Assembly: GCA_015099395.1 (NCBI GenBank)
Contig: AP024096.1
Location: 4,774,001-4,838,000, forward strand
DNA from: Ktedonobacteria bacterium brp13
Lineage (GTDB): Bacteria; Chloroflexota; Ktedonobacteria; Ktedonobacterales; Ktedonobacteraceae
Direction of reading: 5' to 3'
DNA: 64,000 nt
The notes below the pieces were generated by a model. It was not told the DNA's origin, ran no database searches, and saw nothing but the letters and a program-made list of their open reading frames with translations. Every line of letters starts with the position of its first letter. Position 1 is the stretch's first letter. Position numbers and translations under genes: made by a program. Below, piece after piece: positions 8,913-16,143 of the stretch.

Positions 8913-8948
8913 ATAATAATCTGTTATTACATTATAACAGATTATTAT
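8913..8948. repeat. 15-bp perfect inverted repeat (second of two)
   Basis: Arms 8913-8927 and 8934-8948 are perfectly complementary around 6 bases and are very AT-rich. It sits 15 bp beyond the Rieske gene stop, so it may stop or protect that transcript, or be an operator for the sigma gene. Confidence 0.6.
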
Positions 8949-8962
8949 AGTAGAGATGAGTG

Positions 8963-9916
8963 CTATGCATGCTCAAGACGGTGTAGCTCAACCATCCCAT
9001 CGCGCACGCGGACCGCAAAGGTTGGTTGCGCATAGACGGCTGGACTGTTGACGACGCTCCCATCACACATACGAAAACCGGAGCTATGCCAGGGACAATA
9101 GACAACCCCATCTTCGTAGCTACCTTCGTCAAGCGGACCGCTCAGATGCGAACAGGTCGCCGCAATCGCACAGATCTTCGTCCCATCTTTGATAAGGACC
9201 GCCGGGATACCAGCCGCATCGACACGTGTCAACTTGCCAGGTGTAAGTTCCTCCTCTGCGATAACCGCTACATAGTCATCAGAACCACCCTCAGCTGCAA
9301 CCCGGTTCACACCAATCGCATTAGCGTATGCCAGTTCACCGCCGATAAAGCCCGCATAGATGGTGAGTGCATACGCTGTACTTGAGAGGGCCAGCGCGCT
9401 TCGCCGACGACCAGCAAGGGAGAGCAACCCCGAGGTCACATTCAAAACCAACGAGCTACCATTGAGCAACGCATGTAGTACACCGGTCCGCTGCTCCATA
9501 CCATCAGTATCGACCCAGTTTGCGATACCAGTTGCCGCAGAACCCACTGCACTGGCATTACCGACCCACATCAGGATGTCCGCACTCTTCGCAACCCCTG
9601 CGTCTTCATCGCTCAGCCACGCAAGATTTAAGATCAGCGCTGAAGTCCAGGCTCCAAGCGGTATGGTCACCAGCGCGGGGTGCACAGGATGACCAAACCA
9701 GACACCCGCCAGGAAATCCTTCACTTTATAGGATGGCGTACGCGGCTGTCCAAATACCTTTTCAGTCGCACCTTTAACGGACTGCGACACCTTGTCGAGC
9801 CAGGGCATCGCAGCAATCATCTCCCCACTCAGACGCCGTACCAGCGGGAAACGTGGCGGCGTATCCATCCAGCTTCTTGTTGGGTTTATCTCATTCGAAG
9901 TTGTCCTTGCGACCAT
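8963..9916 (-). CDS. DUF2231 membrane domain fused to a Rieske [2Fe-2S] domain
   Basis: Residues about 70-205 form the DUF2231 module, with FGHPVHPALVTIPLGAW followed by four hydrophobic segments. Residues about 220-312 are a Rieske domain with the cluster ligands CSHL and CPWH (C-x-H ... C-x-x-H). The protein is therefore a membrane-anchored iron-sulfur electron carrier; soluble ferredoxin-type Rieske domains of this kind often donate electrons to oxygenases or sit in respiratory side-paths. The electron partner is not evident nearby. ATG at 9916 is preceded by GGAAAT, a modest ribosome site. The 120 bp upstream are non-coding. Confidence 0.88.
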   Translation of the reverse strand: MVARTTSNEINPTRSWMDTPPRFPLVRRLSGEMIAAMPWLDKVSQSVKGATEKVFGQPRTPSYKVKDFLAGVWFGHPVHPALVTIPLGAWTSALILNLAWLSDEDAGVAKSADILMWVGNASAVGSAATGIANWVDTDGMEQRTGVLHALLNGSSLVLNVTSGLLSLAGRRRSALALSSTAYALTIYAGFIGGELAYANAIGVNRVAAEGGSDDYVAVIAEEELTPGKLTRVDAAGIPAVLIKDGTKICAIAATCSHLSGPLDEGSYEDGVVYCPWHSSGFRMCDGSVVNSPAVYAQPTFAVRVRDGMVELHRLEHA

Positions 9917-10036
9917 ACGGCGATTTCCTTTCGTACTGGAGAGCCATATTCATACCCTCCAGACTGCTCAAACATCTCTTGTCGAAGATTCATGCAATGC
10001 TTTTTCACGCGACCTGATGATACCTATATGTATGAC

Positions 10037-11002
10037 TTATCGATCAAGACAGAGCCAGAAGTAGTCCCGTGGTGGGTTCATGCCAATGACAGAGAACGGT
10101 ACGGCAGTGGTATGCTGTGCTTCTATATAGTGCAGGACAGCAGGATTGTGCGCATAGAAAAGTTTCGCACAATGCACTGCGCTTTGATACGACCGAAAAG
10201 CAACGGTCATCTCACCGGCTACAGGTAGCTCAACGTAGTGAAAGCCATGCTGCTGCAACCACTCATGATCCGCACTACGCGGCCAGATAATGGCGATCTT
10301 ACCGCCCGGTCGGAGTACACGCAGCATCTCCTGCAAGCCTGACGCACCCCCCTGCTCGTCCGCTGCGGTAAAGGCCGAACACGAGATAACTGTGTCTACG
10401 CTCTGATTGGGCAGCGGGATCTGATCAAAGCGACCAGCGGACGGTATGATATGCTGCTGCTCACCCCGGGCAGCAGTCTTCTGACGCAGGATGCGTAAGA
10501 GACCACTCGACGGTTCGACCGCATAGACCTTTGCAGCACCGACACGTCGGCACTCAAAAGAGGCACGTCCACTGCCAGCACCCACATCCAGCACCGTCTT
10601 ACACGCAAGATCAGGTTGTAAAGCTTGAAAGATACCCGGATGCAGATGCTCACCCTCGGTCAGCTCCTCGTAGAGGTTGGGAGTCTTCCAATAGATCAAC
10701 TCCCAGAAAAACTTGTTGAGGATCAGCTGACGAGCAGTGCGCACCTCGGCAGGCGCAAGATCGCGCTCAATCTCCTGCTGAAAGAGGCGCTGCCGCTGCT
10801 CAGGTAGGTAGCGCAGAAAACGCTGGATCAGCTCATCGCTGGCCCCATGCAGACTATGCGCCAATTGCGTACAGATAGCACCAGAATGATTGTGGAGCAG
10901 AATACTCTTCATCGTCTCACAATCCAGTACCAGCAGATCCTCGATATGAAACGGGTTATCAAACATCACCGTTGCATCGAACGACAAGTTTCCGCTTACC
11001 AT
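10037..11002 (-). CDS. Class I SAM-dependent methyltransferase
   Basis: The SAM-binding fold is seen in VLDVGAGSGRASFECRRVGA (motif I), AVEPSSGLL (motif II acidic end) and MLRVLRPGGKIAIIWP (motif post-III), matching Methyltransf_11 proteins. An N-terminal helical part of about 110 residues precedes it and contains the run QLILNKFFWELIYWKTPNLYE. Length is 321 residues. The ATG at 11002 follows GGGCAGG. The methyl acceptor cannot be told; it is a separate unit from the second methyltransferase at 12502. Confidence 0.85.
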   Translation of the reverse strand: MVSGNLSFDATVMFDNPFHIEDLLVLDCETMKSILLHNHSGAICTQLAHSLHGASDELIQRFLRYLPEQRQRLFQQEIERDLAPAEVRTARQLILNKFFWELIYWKTPNLYEELTEGEHLHPGIFQALQPDLACKTVLDVGAGSGRASFECRRVGAAKVYAVEPSSGLLRILRQKTAARGEQQHIIPSAGRFDQIPLPNQSVDTVISCSAFTAADEQGGASGLQEMLRVLRPGGKIAIIWPRSADHEWLQQHGFHYVELPVAGEMTVAFRSYQSAVHCAKLFYAHNPAVLHYIEAQHTTAVPFSVIGMNPPRDYFWLCLDR

Positions 11003-11197
11003 TGCTATACCTGCCCTTCTATCTAGTAGCCAATCAGCAAAGCCAGACGCCTGACCATGTGTACAGAGACGTATACTCCCCTTTTTGCACGAGATCTGTA
11101 TACAAAAAGTTTCTGATCACTCCTCAAAAAGTCCCTATCAGAAGAACGCACGTCACGCAATAGTTGTACAATATAGGGATAGTGCACACGTAAGCTG

Positions 11198-11407
11198 TCA
11201 CCAGCCGCTACACACATAGTCTTTGACCGATTGGACGGCTCGAATAACTGGGTGATAGACCTCATTGTTTGAGCGAAAGTCGAGGATATCCATCAGGTCA
11301 GGGGGCATGCGACGGTAGTGATGACTGTAGGATGCACGGAGTAGCATGTGTACCGGGCGGCGAAAGGTAGGTCTTTTTGAGACGTATTCCTTCCCCACCC
11401 GGGTCAT
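11198..11407 (-). pseudogene. Fragment resembling the middle of a Tn3-family transposase
   Basis: The open frame reads RPVHMLLRASYSHHYRRMPPDLMDILDFRSNNEVYHPVIRAV, which resembles the RMLP-LL-FRSNN-HRPV block of Tn3-family transposases as I remember it. Nothing before or after matches the rest of such a protein, and no DDE residues remain, so this would be a remnant. The 5' part of the frame overlaps the hydrolase gene and is not used here. Homology is from memory and moderate; the rest of the 11003-11427 gap contains no recognisable gene. Confidence 0.4.
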
Positions 11408-11426
11408 GAGGATCGAAGTCATATAG

Positions 11427-12482
11427 CTAGGGAGCAACGTGCTGGAGTGACCATGTTGTCGCGGCGGCAAACCAGAGGGGCGCCGTCTTATGCAAGTTAA
11501 GATCATGGCCTGCCTGAGGGATGACTACAACGTGAAGTTGTGCTTGCCTGGCATAGTATGGAGCTTCGGCCCGCTGGACTGAGGCCGCGCTACTACAATT
11601 GGTTGCGGCAAACCCACAAAAAAGCGCATCTTGCTGCCCAACGACCACCAGAACGGGAACCTGGATCTGCATTGAGATACCATCAACAATCGGTAGTGCA
11701 AAACTGCCAAACTCACCTGGTGTTGCGGTTTCTTTCGTCGCTTCATCCATTGCAAGAACGTTCGGATCTGTGCCGGGAAGGTAATAGAAGTCACGGCCTC
11801 GTGTCCCTGGTACAGTCGTCAGATACCCCACATAGCCTTTTCCTGCAAAACGTGGATCAAGAATAGTGGGATAGAGGGTACCTACCACTGTTAAGAGGCT
11901 GAGCGTGTTGAGATGATGGAGAAGTCCGCTGATGATAACCCCATCAACATCATGATATGTTCCTGCCTCAACCCAATCAGTCACTGATCCTAAAGAATGA
12001 CCAACCAACAAAACATGATCAAACGATACGTTGCCAATACGTCCATGACGTAAATCTTGTATGATCTCATGGACGATATATGCATTTATCCCCATCGTAA
12101 TGGTTACCAAACCAAGAAGTGGGTGAGAGCTTTTGCCGATCCCAATGCGATCAATACTGAATGTGCTATATCCCGCCGCTGTAAGCGCATGAACATACGA
12201 GTAGTTTTGCGGTTCATAAGGAAAGTTCCAATAGATATGCCCGTAGGTTCCGCCTGGAACAAGGACTTGGATGGTATGACTACTACCACCCGGGGGATCA
12301 CAACGTTCGGCATAGATCGTATAGACAACCGGCAGTCCAACACCGAGGGCAACAGGCACATTGAACGATTGGCAGTTCGGTCCCTCGCTCGCGGCATGCG
12401 CCGAGCCAGGTATAAGGACGGTGTCCAGCACCACCAGCATTAGCAAAAAGAGAAAACCCATTGTGCCACGCCAAGGTTTCAT
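11427..12482 (-). CDS. Secreted alpha/beta hydrolase
   Basis: A Sec signal peptide is plain: positive MKPWRG, a hydrophobic core, and a cleavage site after SAHA (residue 30). The mature part has alpha/beta-hydrolase features: oxyanion-side VPGGTYGH near 75-81, nucleophile elbow GHSLGS with S163, and a late VVVGQQDALF plus PQAGHD carrying the likely acid and His. Two Cys near 37 and 61 may form a disulfide. Start at 12482 is chosen over in-frame 12548 because AAGGAG precedes it and the signal peptide begins there. It is 19 bp downstream of the methyltransferase at 12502 and is probably co-transcribed. Esterase or haloalkane-type activity is possible; substrate unknown. Confidence 0.85.
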   Translation of the reverse strand: MKPWRGTMGFLFLLMLVVLDTVLIPGSAHAASEGPNCQSFNVPVALGVGLPVVYTIYAERCDPPGGSSHTIQVLVPGGTYGHIYWNFPYEPQNYSYVHALTAAGYSTFSIDRIGIGKSSHPLLGLVTITMGINAYIVHEIIQDLRHGRIGNVSFDHVLLVGHSLGSVTDWVEAGTYHDVDGVIISGLLHHLNTLSLLTVVGTLYPTILDPRFAGKGYVGYLTTVPGTRGRDFYYLPGTDPNVLAMDEATKETATPGEFGSFALPIVDGISMQIQVPVLVVVGQQDALFCGFAATNCSSAASVQRAEAPYYARQAQLHVVVIPQAGHDLNLHKTAPLWFAAATTWSLQHVAP

Positions 12483-12501
12483 ACAAGCTCCTTTCTTTCC
12501 C

Positions 12502-13377
12502 TCACATCCGAGTCTTTCCCCAGACACTGAGCAAGTACCACATCCCACAAAAATCCTCTTGCTGCATCTCTACCAGCATGCGATTGTAGAGAGCCTGCAT
12601 ATCTTGTGATGGTGCAGGTTCCATATGCTGCAACATCTTAAGTGCTCCATCGAAGACAATTTCGGTATTTCGATAAAAATCAGCCCATGCCTCCGCCTCT
12701 GCAGAAAAGTTCACCGCGTGCGCCTGGTGTTCAATATGGGTATAGCCCGACTGAGCAAATAAGCGCTCAAGCATTGGCGTGATACAGAGCGTTGTCCCTT
12801 GAGGAGAAAATCCATATCCTAGATGACGCATAGCGCGAAACAGAAGCTGATTGAGTTGATCAAAAGCTGGACTGGTGGTAATACCACCGTGATCTGTTTC
12901 CGTGATACGAAGTATTCCCCCCGGCCGCAAGATACGCTGGCATTCCTGGAGAAGCGTTGCCCAGCTATCTCTCGGGAGAAATGAACTGAGGAGCCGCCCA
13001 TTGATCAGATCGAAGGAATGGTCAGAAAAATCGAGCGGTTTGGTCACATCCATCACGCCAAAGGAGACATTGCGGATATGTTGCGAGGCCGCTCTGACAT
13101 TGGCATAAGAAATCATGATGTGACTGATATCAATACCAACCACTTCCATTTCGGGATGGAGAAAAGCCAGATCAAGCACCCAGCCACCCGGCCCACAGGC
13201 GATATCGAGTACACGTGCTTTTTCAGGCAGGGCAGCCACGTCAGCCAAAGGCTTTCCCATAGCTTTTGTTGTCATCTGGTCAAGCCTGATAAGACGAGCC
13301 ATTTCAGCAGTACTTTCGGCATCAAGAATGTAGGTACTGGAACTATTCTCATAAGGAGGAAGATCAGGGGTTGACAT
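12502..13377 (-). CDS. Class I SAM-dependent methyltransferase
   Basis: The fold is shown by RVLDIACGPGGWVLDLAF (motif I), VVGIDIS (motif II), FDLINGRLLSSF (motif IV region) and QRILRPGGILRITETD. It resembles UbiE/Methyltransf_25 enzymes that methylate small molecules. Length 291 residues. ATG at 13377 is preceded by AAGGAGAG. It forms a two-gene unit with the downstream secreted hydrolase, separated by 19 bp. Acceptor unknown; the pairing with an exported hydrolase suggests secondary metabolism but does not prove it. Confidence 0.88.
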   Translation of the reverse strand: MSTPDLPPYENSSSTYILDAESTAEMARLIRLDQMTTKAMGKPLADVAALPEKARVLDIACGPGGWVLDLAFLHPEMEVVGIDISHIMISYANVRAASQHIRNVSFGVMDVTKPLDFSDHSFDLINGRLLSSFLPRDSWATLLQECQRILRPGGILRITETDHGGITTSPAFDQLNQLLFRAMRHLGYGFSPQGTTLCITPMLERLFAQSGYTHIEHQAHAVNFSAEAEAWADFYRNTEIVFDGALKMLQHMEPAPSQDMQALYNRMLVEMQQEDFCGMWYLLSVWGKTRM

Positions 13378-13633
13378 GGAAGATACTCTCCTTCTCTACA
13401 CATGCTTAATAAATCTCATAGAGAGTATACACTATATATTTGGATAAAAGTCTTCTCCTCCTATCCTCTGCTCATATCTTTATGCGATCTTTATATGCGC
13501 TCGACATGCTCACAGATCGGATGCTCAAACCGCTGCCATGTTAGCACCCAATTCTGAACTGTCCTTCATCAGTATTTGGGATAGCTTACGTAGCTCTACC
13601 ACAAATAACAGCATAACATTGCTTCTGCATTTA

Positions 13634-14680
13634 TCAGACAGCGTTGTTTTTCATCTGAGCAGTATGTATGGTGACGGAGGGGCCTGCCATATCGAACTCA
13701 AAGGGCATCTCCTGGAGTCCAGCCTGCGTAAGTACATTGCGTACGGCTTGCTGTTTGTCGGGAAGACAGTAGAGGAGCAGGAAACCACCACCACCCGCAC
13801 CGGTTAACTTGCCGCCGCTGGCACCGGCTGTCCGCGCCATCTCGTAGTAGTGATCGATCTGCGTTGATGAGATCAAAGGAGAGAGTCCGTGCTTCACGTG
13901 CCAGATCTCGTCTAGCAAGCGACCAAACTGATCGAAGTCGCCAGCCAGCAGGACAGCATGCATCTCGTGGGCGAAAGCCTTCATACGATGGAGCTGCTCG
14001 ATCATATCCCCACGTCCATGCTGCATATCCTCGCGCTCACCACCCAGAATACTTCCGGCGTTATGCGTCAGACCAGTATTGAAGAGCAACAGGCGAGAGC
14101 GCAGCGTCGTCAGGCTCTCGCTACTCATGTTCAGTGGAATGACACGCGTATCGTGGGCGGTAAACTCAATACTATTCAGGCCACCAAAAGCACTGGCATA
14201 CTGATCCTGCTTGCCAATCGGCTCATGCAACATATCGATCTCAAAGGTACAGGCCAGTTCAGCCGCTTGCTGAGGATTGAGTGTGTGACCACAAAAGCCA
14301 CTCAAAGCGTGAGCGAGCGCAACAGCCATGGCGCTAGAGGAACCCAGACCGCTGCCAGGCGGGACTTCAGAACCCATGAAGAGCTCCAGACCATAATGCA
14401 TGCACTTACGCTCATGATTCATAAACCAGCGCAGAGCCGCCGCCGGTAGTGCCAGCGGTGGTGTGAGCTCCGGTTTGACACCACGTGGATAGCTACGCCA
14501 GTTGTGATAGTCGGCGGAACTGACCTGAAGCATGCCATCACTCCGCTCACCCAATACGATATAACAGTAACGCGTAATGGCAGCGCTGATAACGTAGCCG
14601 TTATAGTGCTGATAGTATGCAGCAAGATCGGTTCCGCCACCGCCAAAACTGATGCGCACAGGAGCCCGTACAATGATCAT
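13634..14680 (-). CDS. GHMP-family sugar kinase (heptose 7-phosphate kinase-like)
   Basis: The N-terminus IIVRAPVRISFGGGGTDLAAYY is the signature of the D-glycero-alpha-D-manno-heptose 7-phosphate kinase (HddA) group. The ATP loop PPGSGLGSSSAMAVALAHAL and the C-terminal KLTGAGGGGFLLLY complete the GHMP pattern. Such kinases phosphorylate C1 of a heptose or a related sugar for nucleotide-sugar synthesis. GGGAGGA before ATG 14680 fixes the start; the 57 bases upstream in frame lack this. Length 348 residues fits. No partner nucleotidyltransferase is next to it, so the sugar (heptose, fucose or other) is inference. Confidence 0.85.
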   Translation of the reverse strand: MIIVRAPVRISFGGGGTDLAAYYQHYNGYVISAAITRYCYIVLGERSDGMLQVSSADYHNWRSYPRGVKPELTPPLALPAAALRWFMNHERKCMHYGLELFMGSEVPPGSGLGSSSAMAVALAHALSGFCGHTLNPQQAAELACTFEIDMLHEPIGKQDQYASAFGGLNSIEFTAHDTRVIPLNMSSESLTTLRSRLLLFNTGLTHNAGSILGGEREDMQHGRGDMIEQLHRMKAFAHEMHAVLLAGDFDQFGRLLDEIWHVKHGLSPLISSTQIDHYYEMARTAGASGGKLTGAGGGGFLLLYCLPDKQQAVRNVLTQAGLQEMPFEFDMAGPSVTIHTAQMKNNAV

Positions 14681-14927
14681 GGTGAAGTCCTCCCTGCGAG
14701 GATACATGTATTTACACAACACTCTTAAAAGATACACCTATGAGATACATATATGAGGTACACGTATTTACAGCCAACTTGTTTCGTTATCATTATAAGC
14801 AGTCAGTAACATCTCGTAGAAATGTTGAGGCTAACGCATGCATTCACACGTGTAGATACAGTAATGAGGTTATGTGACAGCACAGTAGTACGAGAAGGAG
14901 CATGCGGTCATCAATGAGGTACAGAAG

Positions 14928-15071
14928 ATGAAAGAACAGATCCCTTTCCGTAAGATTCTTACACTGGCCTATGGTGCGGTTATCGCTACCGCCAGTGCCG
15001 TCTACCTCGGTGGCGTCCTGCTGGAGAAGTATGGCCGACCCACAAACAATGCTACGAAGCGTACAAAGTAG
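14928..15071 (+). CDS. 47-residue single-pass membrane peptide
   Basis: GAGG at 14915-14918 precedes an ATG at 14928. The product has a basic, polar start (MKEQIPFRKI), one hydrophobic helix of about 20 residues (LAYGAVIATASAVYLGGVLL) and a short basic tail ending TKRTK. Composition, ribosome site and a clean stop just before a terminator make it likely real. It converges with the DUF427 gene. No family recognised. Confidence 0.6.
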   Translation: MKEQIPFRKILTLAYGAVIATASAVYLGGVLLEKYGRPTNNATKRTK

Positions 15072-15093
15072 TAGCAACAGTAATCACGTCAAT

Positions 15094-15145
15094 TAAAAAA
15101 AGAGGGGAGCAAAGGCCAGGTATTCACCTGATTGCCTTTGCTCCC
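15094..15145 (-). terminator. Intrinsic terminator for the DUF427 gene
   Basis: Read on the minus strand, a 12-bp perfect stem (GGGAGCAAAGGC and its complement) is followed by CTCTTTTTTT. It also lies just after the plus-strand small gene and may stop both. Confidence 0.88.
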
Positions 15146-15164
15146 TTCCTGATCTCTCCTGAGA

Positions 15165-15449
15165 CTATTCTTCGACGTTGACCCCATGCCAGAAGGCGAC
15201 ATAATCCTTAATCCCGGCAGCGGCCTCTTTGGGCTCTGGATAGTACCATGCTGCATCAGTGTTCTCTTTGCCATCTACTGAGATCGTGTAATAGCTAGCA
15301 AGACCTTTCCAGGGGCACGTTGAGTGCGTATCACTCGCTTTAAAGTACTCACGCTGGATCGAATCCGGTGGAAAATACTGATTTCCTTCAACAACTACAC
15401 ACTGATCGCTCTCAGCCAGCGTCTCGCCGTTCCATATTGCTTTCGGCAT
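15165..15449 (-). CDS. DUF427 domain protein
   Basis: The 94-residue product is a complete DUF427 domain: AIWNGETLAESDQCVVVEGN, YFPPDSI, then the conserved STCPWKGLASYYTI and AAWYYPEPKEAA, ending in YVAFW. Structures in this family are small beta-tent folds of unresolved biochemical role, often found near oxidoreductases. The ATG at 15449 follows GAAGGGAGCG. It is a single gene with its own terminator. Start and family are secure. Confidence 0.93.
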   Translation of the reverse strand: MPKAIWNGETLAESDQCVVVEGNQYFPPDSIQREYFKASDTHSTCPWKGLASYYTISVDGKENTDAAWYYPEPKEAAAGIKDYVAFWHGVNVEE

Positions 15450-15659
15450 CGCTTATCGCTCCCTTCAAATTCCAATCGAATAGGTACATTTCTATTTTAT
15501 ACGTTACAGTCTCTGTATAAGGTACAGAACATTTACACTCAGATAGGACGAAGCAAGAATCAGAAATGGGTCCCAGATAAATTATACTTCCTCGTAGCCA
15601 GATAAGAAACCGCTACGATACGTTTTTTGAGGCATCGGCTGCTAACTATCTTCATCTCT

Positions 15660-16140
15660 GAGAGAGAAAATGCACGCTATACATGAAATACAGCCATTGC
15701 CTCCCTCTTCGAGGCTCACCAGTGTAGGTTTTTTTGAAGGATAGGCAAAGATCCGCCGCTCAGGCCGGTGGAGACAGGTGGGACGCCATGACAAATGCAC
15801 CCCGTCGCCTGTCAATAAAGTTCACCATTGCCTGTAAAGATGCTAGAATCCCTTGTCCCCCTCTTTGAGGGGGGAGATAGCTTTAGCTATCGGGGGGAGT
15901 AAATGTTCGAATAACGTTATAATCTCGAATTAAACGCTCTCTATCACTCTTGCCTTCCTAGTCTGTCATTCTTGATGACGAAATCCACGTCCGAACGGGA
16001 GATGGTTAGCGTAGAAGAGTCATCGAGAGCATAAGTGAAGGATAGCTCCCCCCGATAGCTAAAGCTATCTCCCCCCTCTTTGAGGGGGACGAGTTTTTGG
16101 CGAGTTTCCGGGCGATAGTGGACTTTATGCGATTGGCTGG
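15660..16140. repeat. Large mosaic inverted repeat, copy A
   Basis: This gap (15450-16143) carries no gene but a large repeat. Its two inner arms (about 15855-15899 and 16041-16090) are inverted copies built from a CCCCTC/GAGGGG hairpin followed by GATAGCTTTAGCTATC. The left flank from 15761 (CAGGCCGGTGGAGAC) and the central segment match copy B near 36.1-36.6 kb in the opposite orientation at roughly 80% by eye. A half copy of the GCTCACC...TAGG hairpin is present near 15712-15745. Confidence 0.85.
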
Positions 16141-16143
16141 AGT

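Noticed and set aside
11023-11265. 80-residue minus-strand open frame in the gap before the hydrolase
   Set aside because: It overlaps the Tn3-like fragment in another frame and shows no protein-like pattern.
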